DNA of 64,000 nt from contig JAKPPB010000111.1 in NCBI GenBank assembly GCA_029547605.1, positions 1 to 64,000 on the forward strand, written 5' to 3'. The notes under the pieces are model-generated. The model saw only the letters and a program-made list of their open reading frames with translations, had not been told where the DNA came from and did no database searches. The position numbers were made by a program, and so were the translations under genes. Positions 51,339 through 60,587 of this stretch are shown here, in pieces. This DNA comes from Methanobacteriota archaeon (GTDB lineage: Archaea; Halobacteriota; Methanomicrobia; Methanomicrobiales; Methanospirillaceae). Each line of letters starts with the position of its first letter. Positions within the stretch are counted from its first letter, which is position 1.

Positions 51339-53283
51339 CCTTCTTCATCTCCTTTCCCCGCTCTGCCTGGTATTCCCTGAAGATCTCCTCGAGCATCCTT
51401 CCCTTCTTCTCCTTCTCGTACTCTGCCTGGGACTCCTGCCATTGCCTGATTGCTGCTCTGAACTGCCCCGGGTCCGCTGCTCCGCGCCCTCCTTTCACCA
51501 CCACCCGCACATGATCTGTCGAGAGGATCGGGGTGTTGAACTCGCGAGAGACTCCTTCCACCTCCCGGGAGACTGCATCGCCTGCGAATTCTCCGACAAG
51601 CAACGCTGCTATCCCAGCCTGCGCAAGGTCTTTTACGGCACTCTTCCCAAAACCTTCGATACGGGGCACATAGAATACATCGCCTTCCCGAATTCCGCTC
51701 TCTGCCAAGGCCGCCTTCACACCCTCGCGGGTGAGTGCGGGCAGGATCTTGAGCGGGATGGTCTCTCCGGACAACAGGGCCTCATCAAACTCCTTCATCC
51801 TCTCAATGCGTTTCTTCAGTGCCCGGTTCGCCCTCTCCTCCTTGCGGAGCCTTTTTTTGAGGTTCTGGATGATCACGTCCCTCTTGGTGACCTCCGCGTC
51901 GACCCGCACCTTCTGGTCCTGCCGGGAGCGGACTCTCTTCAGCCGCTCCTGCAACCGGACCACCTGGCGATCCCTCTCCTCGACCTCTTCCTGGAGCTCC
52001 CCCACGAGGACCCGCAGCCTCTTGACTGTCCCGTCCAGGATACGTATGCGCTCGTCTCGAGCCGCTTCGATCTCTACGGGTGGGGCCTGCTCATCGGCAG
52101 GTGCCGCCTTCCCTTTCAGGTCCCCAATCACCTGCTCGACGGACTGGCCGCGGACGATCCCGGCCCTCACCTCGTCGAGTTCGTACCCCGGCGGGACCCT
52201 CTTCTGGAGGCTCTGGAACTTGTTGCGGTATGTCCGGTATGCCTCCAGAGCTGCAGAGAGCGCATCGCGTTCGTGGTCGTTCTGGTACACATATCCCGAG
52301 GTGAGTGCGTGCTTTGCCTCAACGCTCATGTCCTGCCGCGGCGTGTGTGCAACTGCGTTGAAGGCTCTCCTGATCTTCTCAACCGAGTACGGCATGTCAT
52401 GCACGTCGGAGGCGATGATAAGCGGCTTTCCCACCCGGTAGAGCGCTTCAATCACCCCGGACATGGAGATTTGGCGGGAGCTCTGCAGCAGGAGGAGGTT
52501 TCCGTCAAGATCGAGGGCAGCGATTGCAGTGGTCGTCCCCGGGTCTATCCCTGCGATCAGGTAGGGGGGTTTGCTGGAGAGCGGGCGGAACCGTATCCGC
52601 TCCAGCCTCTTTCCTGAGATACGTACCTGGACATCCGCTCCCCGGAACGTGGAGATCGGTACCTGGTCGCGGGGTGCCTGCACGGTGAACGCGACCCTGC
52701 TGCACCCTCCAAACGCCCGCGTCTCCCTCTTCTCGTACCGGAGCCCCGCCGCCATCAGCGCGAGGCCAATCTCCCTTGCCTTTGCCTGGACCGCCCCGTG
52801 GATCTTCCTGACATACCGGTTCTGGCTCCAGCCGCCCTTTCCTGGAGAACGATGCCTGCTGACCACGATCTCGCTCTCGTTCTCGAATGCAACCACCTCG
52901 GCACCTGCCCCGAGCTCCGCGACCCTCGCGATCGTCCGGGCCTCGTCAAAAGGATCGAACCGGTTGAAACTGATATTGTACCGGCTTGCGACCTTGCCGA
53001 GGGTCTCCTTCCTCTCGCCACCCGTCACCTGGACAAGGCGCACCGATGGAGGGAGCGATTGGAGGAAGGAGAAGAGGTCATGCTGATCAACCGAAATCTC
53101 CTGCAGGCTGTCGACTGCAAGGATGTCAGGGGTCTCTGCATTCAGCAGGCGCAGGAGGCGGAATCCCGAAACCTCCGACTCGCTCACGATCTCGCGGCCT
53201 GACATCACCACCAGGGCATACATCGGCCTCCTCGACCTGGACCGCACCGAGCCCTTGATCACGTCAATGCCAAAGACTTTCAT
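51331..53283 (-). CDS. DUF460-family RNase H-like fold protein
   Basis: A 650-aa archaeal protein of unknown role. N-terminal domain (1-230) begins VFGIDVIKGSVRSRSRRPMY. A central RNase H/RuvC-like fold begins LIAGIDPGTTTAIAALDLDG at about 240 with KPLIIASDVHDMPYSVEKIR. A long coiled coil spans about 400-510 (RLRVLVGELQEEVEERDRQV). A C-terminal domain contains LTREGVKAALAESGIREGDV. The fold suggests nucleic-acid handling. Overlaps rio2 and thiL by four and eight bases. Confidence 0.88.
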   Translation of the reverse strand: MKVFGIDVIKGSVRSRSRRPMYALVVMSGREIVSESEVSGFRLLRLLNAETPDILAVDSLQEISVDQHDLFSFLQSLPPSVRLVQVTGGERKETLGKVASRYNISFNRFDPFDEARTIARVAELGAGAEVVAFENESEIVVSRHRSPGKGGWSQNRYVRKIHGAVQAKAREIGLALMAAGLRYEKRETRAFGGCSRVAFTVQAPRDQVPISTFRGADVQVRISGKRLERIRFRPLSSKPPYLIAGIDPGTTTAIAALDLDGNLLLLQSSRQISMSGVIEALYRVGKPLIIASDVHDMPYSVEKIRRAFNAVAHTPRQDMSVEAKHALTSGYVYQNDHERDALSAALEAYRTYRNKFQSLQKRVPPGYELDEVRAGIVRGQSVEQVIGDLKGKAAPADEQAPPVEIEAARDERIRILDGTVKRLRVLVGELQEEVEERDRQVVRLQERLKRVRSRQDQKVRVDAEVTKRDVIIQNLKKRLRKEERANRALKKRIERMKEFDEALLSGETIPLKILPALTREGVKAALAESGIREGDVFYVPRIEGFGKSAVKDLAQAGIAALLVGEFAGDAVSREVEGVSREFNTPILSTDHVRVVVKGGRGAADPGQFRAAIRQWQESQAEYEKEKKGRMLEEIFREYQAERGKEMKKVG

Positions 53284-54137
53284 CCGGTCACCCTTGCGAG
53301 GGCTTCCTCAGGGTTGGCGGTGACCCTGAACTTGCGCGAGAAGTAGCGCAGGATGTGTTCGACATCCCTGGCGAGGACATGGCAGGCGTTCGGGTGGTCA
53401 GGGGAGATCCATTGTGGCCAGTCGATCAGCACCACTTCATTTCCATCTATCATCACGTTGTATTCCGAGAGATCGGCGTGGATCACGCCGAGACGGTACG
53501 CCTCTCCTATCGCTTCAAGAATCGACTCCATGATTCCCGACGGGTCTTCAGGGCGGCACCGGTGTAAGTTCACCCCGTGGATGAACTCCATCGCCACCAC
53601 GTTCCGGCTCCTGTCGATGGGAATGGGGACCCGGACACGGGGGTGGAGCCTTTTGAGGGCCGCATGCTCCCGCTCTGCGGAGAACCGGGACGCAAAGACC
53701 CAGGGGCAATGCCCCTCCTCGGGGAGGTACTCCCGCGAAATCCTGACCGACTGAAAGGACCGCTGGCCGACGTGGTGGAACTTGAGGGCAAGGCTCCCAA
53801 GGCCAACTGCCTCGTATACCACCGACTCCTTCCCCTCCCCGATCTTCGGGCCCAGTGCGGACACCGTCCCCTTCCTCGCAAGGGAGAGGAGGGCAAGGGT
53901 ATCGTATCCTGAAAAGATAAGGCTGTACCCTTCGTAGGGCACCACGTCATAGCGGACCATGCCCATCTCCATGAGCCGGCCGAGCCTGAAGAGAGTTTCG
54001 GATTCGGAGAACCCGGTGGACTTTTTGATCAGTTCGAGGGGGACCCAGGCATGGGTCCTCATCAGGCGCTCCAGGGTATGCAGAATGCGAATCTCGTAGG
54101 GGTGGAGCTGCCGGATATGGTCGGCAGAAATTGCCAT
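53280..54137 (-). CDS. rio2: RIO2-type serine/threonine protein kinase
   Basis: A 285-aa kinase/ATPase involved in small-subunit ribosome maturation. N-terminal winged helix (about 10-80, LELIKKSTGFSESETLFRLG), glycine-poor nucleotide loop KIGEGKESVVYEAV, catalytic loop HADLSEYNVMIDGNEVVLID with the metal Asp in DWPQW. The C-terminus ends near residue 285 without extension. It is first in a rio2-DUF460-thiL operon whose members overlap; divergent from the tRNA-thiolation gene over 53 bases. Confidence 0.95.
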   Translation of the reverse strand: MAISADHIRQLHPYEIRILHTLERLMRTHAWVPLELIKKSTGFSESETLFRLGRLMEMGMVRYDVVPYEGYSLIFSGYDTLALLSLARKGTVSALGPKIGEGKESVVYEAVGLGSLALKFHHVGQRSFQSVRISREYLPEEGHCPWVFASRFSAEREHAALKRLHPRVRVPIPIDRSRNVVAMEFIHGVNLHRCRPEDPSGIMESILEAIGEAYRLGVIHADLSEYNVMIDGNEVVLIDWPQWISPDHPNACHVLARDVEHILRYFSRKFRVTANPEEALARVTG

Positions 54138-54190
54138 GTGTGCTACACAATTTATCTATCCGGATGATAAAGGTTGATCTGATCTCCCCC

Positions 54191-55084
54191 ATGCGCTGTA
54201 GCAAGTGCAGGCGCCCTGCCATTCTATTCCAGCGTTATTCCGGCCTCCACCTCTGCCGGGAGCATTTTTTTGCTGACTTCGAGGCCAAGGCAAAGCGGGA
54301 CATCCGGGTGCGCAGGTGGATTCGCCCGAATGACACGGTCGCCGTCGCCCTCTCCGGGGGGAAGGACTCTACCGCTCTCCTGCACTTTCTCCATTCCCTT
54401 CTCTGCCGGAGGCGGGACGTCCAGATGCTCACCATCACCGTCGACGAGGGGATCGACGGGTACCGGAACCCCGGTGAGGCCAGGAGGATCGCCGAGGGCC
54501 TCGGAGTCCCTCACGTCACGGTCTCGTTCCGCGAACACTACGGGATGACTATCGACGGGATCGTCGCGAGAAAGGGCGATACACTCTCCTGCTCCTATTG
54601 CGGGGTGCTTCGCCGCCACCTTCTGAACGTTGCCGCAAGGGAGGAGCACGCCACACGCCTTGCGCTCGGGTTAAACCTGGACGACGAGGCCCAGAGCGTC
54701 CTGATGAACGTGCTTAGAGGAGATTCAGGAAGACTCCTGCGGGCCTCCGGGCCACGGGAGGGGATGGTGCCGAGGATAAAGCCGTTCCTCCATATCCCCG
54801 AGCGCGAGGTCGCCCTCTATTCCTACCTGAAGACGGGGCGTATCGACACCGGCCGGTGCCCCTACTCCCACAATGCCCTCCGTGCAGGTATCCGGAGGAT
54901 GCTGAATGCGTATGCCTGGGACCACCCCGGTACACGCTACGCCCTGGTCAACCTGGGAGAGGAACTCTCGGAGTTTGGTGCAGCGCGTGAGCGGGACGTG
55001 CACGTCTGCGAGCGGTGTGGTGAGCCCTGCGGTGACGTGTGCCGGCACTGCCAGATCCTCTCCGAGGTGGGCCATGGCTTATGA
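54191..55084 (+). CDS. TtuA/Ncs6-type tRNA thiolation (adenylation) protein
   Basis: A 297-aa PP-loop ATPase of the TIGR00269/Ncs6 group, which thiolates tRNA uridine or ribothymidine. N-terminal zinc finger CSKCRRPAILF with LCREHF, PP-loop VAVALSGGKDSTALLHFL at about 46-63, catalytic CSYCG, and C-terminal zinc knuckle CERCGEPCGDVCRHC. The distinction between TtuA (position 54) and Ncs6 (position 34) is not made. ATG 54191 is chosen after a TATA-like AATTTATCTAT; ATG 54164 is also possible. Confidence 0.9.
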   Translation: MRCSKCRRPAILFQRYSGLHLCREHFFADFEAKAKRDIRVRRWIRPNDTVAVALSGGKDSTALLHFLHSLLCRRRDVQMLTITVDEGIDGYRNPGEARRIAEGLGVPHVTVSFREHYGMTIDGIVARKGDTLSCSYCGVLRRHLLNVAAREEHATRLALGLNLDDEAQSVLMNVLRGDSGRLLRASGPREGMVPRIKPFLHIPEREVALYSYLKTGRIDTGRCPYSHNALRAGIRRMLNAYAWDHPGTRYALVNLGEELSEFGAARERDVHVCERCGEPCGDVCRHCQILSEVGHGL

Positions 55085-55243
55085 GACTGGGCAAGAGATG
55101 GGGATGGTTCGCGGGAGAGGATATAGCCTGCCGGGGGCAGGAATACACGTGTGGCCGTTCAGTCTGCAGCCAGTGAGTGCAAAAGATTCTTGCCGGGCCT
55201 GGGTGACCTCTTCCGTGCAATGAGAATGGGCAGGGAGAATTCC

Positions 55244-55990
55244 ATGGACCAGGATACGGGATGCAAACTGGGGAGGATTGAGCATCTGATCAGACACGCG
55301 TACTGGAGCAGCGGCAGTACCGGGATCGTGATCGGGCTCTCAGGGGGAGTAGACTCGGCAGTTGCCGCGACCATGTGCTGCAGGGCGGTAGGCGGGGAAC
55401 GCGTGCGTGCCCTTATCCTCCCAAGCAGCGTGACCCTTCCCGAGGATATCGAGGATGCCGAAGAGATCTGCCGGAGGCTCCACATGGAATGCCTCGTGAT
55501 CAGTATTGACCCCATCCTTGATGCATACCGGACGATACCGGGATACACCGAGAGCCCATACCTGCTCGGGAACCTCATGGCAAGGACCCGGATGACGATC
55601 CTCTATTACCATGCCAACCGGGACAGGAGGCTCGTGTGCGGGACCTCCAACCGGACCGAGTATCTCCTCGGGTACTCTACGAAGCACGGGGACAGCGCCG
55701 CAGATATCCAGCCGATCATACATCTGTACAAGACAGAGGTCTATGCGATGGCGGAGACGATGGATCTCCCAGAACGGGTGCTGAAGAAGGCTCCCTCGGC
55801 CGGACTATGGCCCGGTCAGCGGGACGAAGAGGAGATCGGCCTCACCTATGCCGAGATCGATGCAGCGCTCGCCTCCCTCTCCAGGTCAGGATGGAAGAGC
55901 CGGGGCGCTGTGGAGGAGAAGGTGCTCGCGATGGTCAGGGCAAGCGAGCATAAGCGGCTCCCGCCACCCGGCCTCACCCCGTCCGGATGA
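55244..55990 (+). CDS. nadE: NAD+ synthetase
   Basis: Ammonia-dependent amidation of deamido-NAD. The 248-aa PP-loop enzyme has VIGLSGGVDSAVAATMCC at about 26-43, RRLVCGTSNRTEYLLGYSTK and HGDSAADIQPIIHLYKTEVY, and SAGLWPGQRDEEEIGLTYAE near the C-terminus. Length equals the archaeal single-domain form. GGGAGAATTCC before ATG 55244 decides the start; the frame begins earlier at 55151. It overlaps pgi tail-to-tail by 17 bases. Confidence 0.93.
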   Translation: MDQDTGCKLGRIEHLIRHAYWSSGSTGIVIGLSGGVDSAVAATMCCRAVGGERVRALILPSSVTLPEDIEDAEEICRRLHMECLVISIDPILDAYRTIPGYTESPYLLGNLMARTRMTILYYHANRDRRLVCGTSNRTEYLLGYSTKHGDSAADIQPIIHLYKTEVYAMAETMDLPERVLKKAPSAGLWPGQRDEEEIGLTYAEIDAALASLSRSGWKSRGAVEEKVLAMVRASEHKRLPPPGLTPSG

Positions 55991-56672
55991 AAAAGTCCAA
56001 AAACTGTTCGGGGTGATTGAGGCACCCGAGGCGGAGATCCCTCTCCTTCACCAGGTCGTAAATCGGTCCCCTGAAGGGCGATCTCGTCAGGAAACCTGCT
56101 GCCCGCACCCTGACCGGCTCCGGCACCAGGGGGTATTCCGGGTTTTTTTCCAGGGTGCCGTCGGAGAGTTCGTAATATGCGGCGCCACGATGCACCTCAT
56201 AGAAGCCGTAATCGCTTGAAAACTCCGCGGACACGAGGTTTGCCATCACCAGTTCGTCCTCGCCGGGGTTGATCGTCACGTGGCCGAATCCTGGCGGCAC
56301 CATGACAGTATCGCCTGCCATGGCCTCCACGAGGAACACCTCCGATAACTCGCGCGCCTGCAGGAGATAATGGGCTTTTCCCTCGAATACCTGGTATATC
56401 TCGGGATACCCGGCACCTGCAGCGTTCTCTGGGTGGTAATGGCCCTTGGTCTTCACATACTCCCCACATACGATGGCCGGCGGAATGCAGGTAATATCGA
56501 AACGGATCGCGAGGGATGCCATCCACACCCGGTCGTCAGGTGAGGCTGCAAGGTCACGGTACATCGAATAGGCAGGGCCGCTGCAGGAGCACTCGGGGTC
56601 CCGGAGAACGGATCTCAGGTCCTCCAGGTATCGGAGCTCGGGCGCCCCCACATGCTCTCGCCAGTTCTGCAT
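55974..56672 (-). CDS. pgi: Cupin-type glucose-6-phosphate isomerase
   Basis: Interconverts glucose 6-phosphate and fructose 6-phosphate in the archaeal cupin family. The 232-aa protein has metal site GEYVKTKGHYHPENAAGAG (two His), the YPEIYQVFEGKAHYLLQ glutamate, and VMVPPGFGHVTINPGED (third His). An N-terminal extension of about 60 residues includes RYLEDLRSVLRDPECSCSGP. Seven bases after the COG1361 gene stop, but on the same strand upstream of it, it likely begins a separate transcript. Confidence 0.93.
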   Translation of the reverse strand: MQNWREHVGAPELRYLEDLRSVLRDPECSCSGPAYSMYRDLAASPDDRVWMASLAIRFDITCIPPAIVCGEYVKTKGHYHPENAAGAGYPEIYQVFEGKAHYLLQARELSEVFLVEAMAGDTVMVPPGFGHVTINPGEDELVMANLVSAEFSSDYGFYEVHRGAAYYELSDGTLEKNPEYPLVPEPVRVRAAGFLTRSPFRGPIYDLVKERDLRLGCLNHPEQFLDFFIRTG

Positions 56673-56678
56673 CGTGTG

Positions 56679-57950
56679 TTAGGTGCGTCTCTTCAGGATA
56701 TAATATCCCGCTCCGCCTGCACAGGCGAGGAGGACGAGAATCACTGCGACCAGGAGGAGGGGGCTTCCACCTTCCACCACCCTCACCCTCACCTTCATCG
56801 TGTCGGAGATCGCGCTGTTGTCAAGGGCATCGCGGTAGCGGATCTCGGAGTCAAGGCCGTATTCCTTAATGGTCGCGCCTGCGTCCACGTTCACCTCGTA
56901 CCTGGCGATCGCCTTCTCTCCAGGGGCAAGGTCGCCGAGATACGCGGAGTCGTCGTTACTCGTGAAAGGGTCCACCGCGCTGATCCGGGCCTGGGCATGC
57001 CTTGCAGGCGCTGAACCCGTGTTCTGGTACTCCACCTCAATGACCGCTTTTCCACCTGCACGCACTTCTGGTGGCGGGGAGACAACCGAGAACTGTATCT
57101 TTCCTCCGACGGGAACCCCGATTGTAAGGACATCTGATGTCACCACGTCGCCATCGCGGTCAGTGTACCGGCAGGAGAGGTCAAGCGGGTATTCCCCCTC
57201 TCCTGCATCACGCGATACCGAGACCTTGAAGCGAACCTCCCTGCTGCTGCCGGCAGAAAAATCCCCCACGTACAGGCTGCTGTCGGTCGGGATGACGGGG
57301 CTGTTGCCGTTTCTTGCAATCCTGAGGACGGCATCCCGTGCATCTTCCGATCCCCGGTTCGTGACGGTGAGGACAAGGTACCCTTCCGTGCCTGCATTCA
57401 AATGCTCGGTTTTGACAGAACCTGCTTCGAGCATGGCCTTCGGCCTGATCCTGACAGGGAGGTCAAGGGTCTTATCAACGTCCCTGTAGGTGTAGGAGAT
57501 GGCGTCCTGCCCGTACTGTTCCGCGGTCTTCAGGTAGACGTAATGGACCGTGAGGGGCAGGATGTAATCTCCCGCCATGGCGTCCGCAGGCACCTTGACC
57601 GAGAACGAGACAGAAGCCGTCTTTCCACCGGGAATGTCCCCTGCCATCTGGGGATCAGACCTGATGACGAGAGGGGAGTCTCCGGCGCCCAGTCCGGCTT
57701 TCACCAGCTTTGCGGTGCTGGGCAGGTCGTCCCGCTCGACAATGCCGGACCTGACAAACTTCATGTCAATCAGCCCCCGGTTCTCGATATTGACTTTCAA
57801 TATGACATCCTCACCAGGGGAGAACTCGTTTCTTCCGGCCACGGACGCGGAGAGGTCCGGGTCCCCAGTCAGGTACTTGACGTCTGCCATGACCGGCGTT
57901 CCAATTAAACCGAATAAAATGGCCAGAATAACGAAATGACGCATATACAT
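56679..57950 (-). CDS. CARDB/COG1361-type surface protein with membrane anchor
   Basis: A 423-aa exported protein. Signal peptide FVILAILFGLIGTPVMADVK. Three beta-sandwich repeats at about 30-150, 165-280 and 290-395 each contain an LTVTNRGSEDARDAVLRI-like strand; the third has EVEYQNTGSAPARHAQARIS. A C-terminal helix LLLVAVILVLLACAGGAGYY precedes ILKRRT. Matches the COG1361 S-layer-associated pattern. Divergent from the TrmB regulator across the palindrome at 57963, which suggests its control by that regulator. Confidence 0.87.
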   Translation of the reverse strand: MYMRHFVILAILFGLIGTPVMADVKYLTGDPDLSASVAGRNEFSPGEDVILKVNIENRGLIDMKFVRSGIVERDDLPSTAKLVKAGLGAGDSPLVIRSDPQMAGDIPGGKTASVSFSVKVPADAMAGDYILPLTVHYVYLKTAEQYGQDAISYTYRDVDKTLDLPVRIRPKAMLEAGSVKTEHLNAGTEGYLVLTVTNRGSEDARDAVLRIARNGNSPVIPTDSSLYVGDFSAGSSREVRFKVSVSRDAGEGEYPLDLSCRYTDRDGDVVTSDVLTIGVPVGGKIQFSVVSPPPEVRAGGKAVIEVEYQNTGSAPARHAQARISAVDPFTSNDDSAYLGDLAPGEKAIARYEVNVDAGATIKEYGLDSEIRYRDALDNSAISDTMKVRVRVVEGGSPLLLVAVILVLLACAGGAGYYILKRRT

Positions 57951-57962
57951 TTCAAATCACTT

Positions 57963-57982
57963 GTTGTTATTGCTATAACAAC
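57963..57982. promoter_or_regulatory. Perfect palindromic operator candidate between surface protein and TrmB gene
   Basis: GTTGTTAT-TGCT-ATAACAAC is a perfect 8-bp inverted repeat with a 4-base spacer, located 13 bases from the surface-protein ATG and 32 bases from the TrmB-family ATG. Nearby TATA elements CATATATAAT (57996-58005) and TTTAAG (57984-57989) could serve both directions. The arrangement is what an autoregulating TrmB-type protein would bind. Confidence 0.6.
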
Positions 57983-58013
57983 ATTTAAGATTCGCCATAT
58001 ATAATGGTATGTA

Positions 58014-58787
58014 ATGGCCGAAATGCACCCATCCCACCTTCCCCTGACGGAATCCCTCAAGTCTCTCGGCCTCACCAAGTATGAAGCCCTTGTATATGTC
58101 GGGCTTCTCAAGGTCTCGGGCGCAACTGCAACCGATATTCACGAGATCTCGGGAGTGCCTCGTGCCTCGGTGTACCCGGTTCTCGACCGGCTGATCCAGA
58201 AGAACCTGGTCTCAGTCTCGCACACCACCCCAAAGAGGTTCGAGGCCGTCCCCCCTGAAGACGGGATCGATCACCTGCTGGAGATGGTCGAATCGGATGC
58301 TGCCCGCGCAAAGAAGATGCTCTCCCGGATCTACAGGGACAGGTCGTCCAAGGAGCGTGGCGACCAGGAGCTGATATGGAGCATCTACGGTGACGAGCAC
58401 ATCCGCTCCCGATTGATCGACCTGCTCCAGAATGCGGAGTGTTCCATCGATGCCGTGTTCTTCGGCGGGTTTCTCAGGGATGAGATCATCGCGACCCTCT
58501 GTGCAAAGAAAAATGCCGCCACCATCCGGGTGGTGACCGATCGGTGGGACGGTCCAATCCATGACGGTATCTCGGTGTGCGTGAAGTCCCCGCCAGAGTC
58601 CCTGAAAAATCTCAAGGCCGCATCTATTGCAGGGGGAGTGTTTCTCCTCGACCAGAAAAGGGCAATGGTCGTGATGGTATGCGGTGAAGAGGGGTCTACC
58701 GCACTCTTCTCCGAGTCAAGAGGGTTTGTGAAGTTCTTCTCCCTCTACTGGGAGATCCTCTCTGCCAGCGGGGCCTTACCGGGTTAA
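58014..58787 (+). CDS. TrmB-family transcriptional regulator
   Basis: A 257-aa regulator. Residues 10-80 are the TrmB winged helix (SLGLTKYEALVYVGLLKVSG, EISGVPRASVYPVLDRLIQK). A short coiled coil follows (about 85-115), then an effector domain with phospholipase D-like fold, as in TrmB relatives (YGDEHIRSRLIDLLQ, ATIRVVTDRWDGP, GVFLLDQKRAMVVMVCGEEG). In archaea TrmB proteins respond to sugars; here the ligand is unknown. Likely leaderless. Its target is inferred to include the divergent surface-protein gene and itself. Confidence 0.87.
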   Translation: MAEMHPSHLPLTESLKSLGLTKYEALVYVGLLKVSGATATDIHEISGVPRASVYPVLDRLIQKNLVSVSHTTPKRFEAVPPEDGIDHLLEMVESDAARAKKMLSRIYRDRSSKERGDQELIWSIYGDEHIRSRLIDLLQNAECSIDAVFFGGFLRDEIIATLCAKKNAATIRVVTDRWDGPIHDGISVCVKSPPESLKNLKAASIAGGVFLLDQKRAMVVMVCGEEGSTALFSESRGFVKFFSLYWEILSASGALPG

Positions 58788-59530
58788 AATTCAAGGATCT
58801 CCTGCATCTCCTGGACTTCCATCAGCCCCTTGATAGCCTGGGTCACCACAAAGACGCCGCCTTCCTTTATTGCTGCCATGGGATTCGTCCCCCCGAGCGC
58901 GACAATCCCCATGTACTGGGGGTCGACAGTGACGCCGAGTGCGGGGGTATTCGGGAGGCCCACATCAAGTATGCCAGAGAAACTGCTGCCGGCAAGGTCG
59001 TCGATCACCTCTCCCACCAGAGTCTCGGCCTCCATGTGGCACTGCCGGATGTTCGCGAGGATATTGCCGCTTCCCCTCCGCATCATCTCGTTGACCGAGG
59101 TGATCTCCTGGGAGATGAGGGCCTGGAGCGGGTCGATGGTCGTGTGCTCGTAGAGGATCATGTGGGTGAACCGCCTGGGGATCCTGTTCTCTATCTCCAC
59201 CACACCGCCCCCGATGGGGTTCGAGGGGACACCCTTCCTGAGAAGGATCCCGTCAAGCGTGGAACTGCACATCGTGATGATGGCGCAGTGCCCTGCGGGC
59301 ACCTGGAAATCTCCCACCGGGGCTCCCTCCTCGATGAACCGTACAAGGCCACTCACGCATATCCCTGCCTTGAATGCATCCTTCATGACCGAGATGGCAT
59401 ACTCGAGGTCATCTTTTCTGATCAGGGAGAGGTTGTAAACGACAGTCCCTCTGCCTTCGCGGGGGTCAAACGTCACCTGCATGGCATACTCCTCTATCCG
59501 GGTATGCACGAACTTGAGGGGGAGATTCAT
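58784..59530 (-). CDS. Stand-alone NrpR regulatory domain (DUF128), NrpRII-like
   Basis: A 248-aa protein made of one NrpR/DUF128 domain, without the HTH. DPREGRGTVVYNLSLIRKDD starts the domain, followed by ITMCSSTLDGILLRKGVPSN and ALGVTVDPQYMGIVALGGTN, which match the 2-oxoglutarate-sensing domain of the methanogen nitrogen repressor. Methanosarcina splits NrpR into NrpRI (HTH plus one domain) and NrpRII (domain only), so this resembles the latter. An NrpRI partner is not in the window. Tail-to-tail overlap with the TrmB gene is four bases. Confidence 0.85.
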   Translation of the reverse strand: MNLPLKFVHTRIEEYAMQVTFDPREGRGTVVYNLSLIRKDDLEYAISVMKDAFKAGICVSGLVRFIEEGAPVGDFQVPAGHCAIITMCSSTLDGILLRKGVPSNPIGGGVVEIENRIPRRFTHMILYEHTTIDPLQALISQEITSVNEMMRRGSGNILANIRQCHMEAETLVGEVIDDLAGSSFSGILDVGLPNTPALGVTVDPQYMGIVALGGTNPMAAIKEGGVFVVTQAIKGLMEVQEMQEILEF

Positions 59531-59595
59531 CTGTTCATTGAATCTCTCCTGTCAATAGAAAAATTGTTCTATAAGATGAAGGAAATGTATGGTTA

Positions 59596-60567
59596 ATGGA
59601 CGAAAAGCTTCGGGAAAGGGCGAGAAATGCGATAAAGTCCATCCTGGAGGCAGCAGGATTCTCGGTCAACACGCTCGAGGACCCCTTTGACCTGGCCGAA
59701 CGGGATGATGAATATCTCATGGTTTTATGCAGCAACGACCCTGGAGAGATCGGGGAGTACGAGAGCGGTGCCTTTCGCCTGATGAAAGATGGGGAGGAGA
59801 TAACCTACAAGAAACTCCTCTTCTCCCTCGACCCTTCTGCCGGTGCGGGCAACTGCATCGTATGGGGACGCGACGAGTTCATCCGGTACGCGGGGGAGGC
59901 GGCCCTGGATGCGATCCTCGACCGTCCCCTCGCACTCTCGTTTTCAGACGGCTCAAGGAGGCAGGCCTCTTCCAAGGCCACGCTCGCGGGGGGAGATGTG
60001 CGGTCGGCAATCCAGGAGGAGGATACCGGAGGAGTGATCATCTCTCATCTTCCCGTGAGGCTCCAGAAGCAGGCGGCCGAACAGATCGCGAAGGCCCAGG
60101 GGCAGGCAAGCCTCAGGTTCATGCCGTACTGGGTTTACTCTTACCAGAGTTCGGGGGAACAGGTATACAAGGATAACCGGGTCGCCTTCGACTCGGAAGG
60201 GAGCGGGGGGATCAACGCGATCAACGGCCTCAAGATGGAGGCTGACTGGAAAGCAATGACCGAGGGAGCCGTTCCCCGGAACGCCGAGGTGGTGCAGCCC
60301 CGCCTCACGAAAGAGGACGCGACAGAAAAGATACTCGCGGAGGTGATCGAGAGCCTCACCCGGAAGATCCGGATCCGGCAGGTGATCGGCGATGCTATCT
60401 CATACGAGGAGAAGGTGATGAGACCTGAGAGGAAGAATATCCAGATACGATTGCAGCAGGCGTTTATCCCGGTCTGGCAGGTGCGGGGCAAGAAGATCGT
60501 GGAAGTGAACGCCTACACCGGCGAAGTCCTTTCCGAACCCATGGACGAGGGAGTCGAGGTCTTCTGA
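59596..60567 (+). CDS. Conserved hypothetical protein, function not recognised
   Basis: A 323-aa soluble protein. The first 65 residues (RNAIKSILEAAGFSVNTLED, then FDLAERDDEYLMVLCSND) resemble a restriction-endonuclease-like fold in a non-canonical form, by eye only. The middle has a beta-rich domain with VRLQKQAAEQIAKAQGQASL and LRFMPYWVYSY. The end (FIPVWQVRGKKIVEVNAYTG) recalls PepSY-like strands. No signal peptide. 20 bases to the next gene, likely cotranscribed with the flavoprotein. Confidence 0.65.
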   Translation: MDEKLRERARNAIKSILEAAGFSVNTLEDPFDLAERDDEYLMVLCSNDPGEIGEYESGAFRLMKDGEEITYKKLLFSLDPSAGAGNCIVWGRDEFIRYAGEAALDAILDRPLALSFSDGSRRQASSKATLAGGDVRSAIQEEDTGGVIISHLPVRLQKQAAEQIAKAQGQASLRFMPYWVYSYQSSGEQVYKDNRVAFDSEGSGGINAINGLKMEADWKAMTEGAVPRNAEVVQPRLTKEDATEKILAEVIESLTRKIRIRQVIGDAISYEEKVMRPERKNIQIRLQQAFIPVWQVRGKKIVEVNAYTGEVLSEPMDEGVEVF

Positions 60568-60587
60568 CAGTCGATTCCCTCATCGGG

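Noticed and set aside
51067-52617. 516-codon plus-strand frame across thiL and DUF460
   Set aside because: Antisense to two well-supported genes, Leu/Arg/His-rich and without domains.
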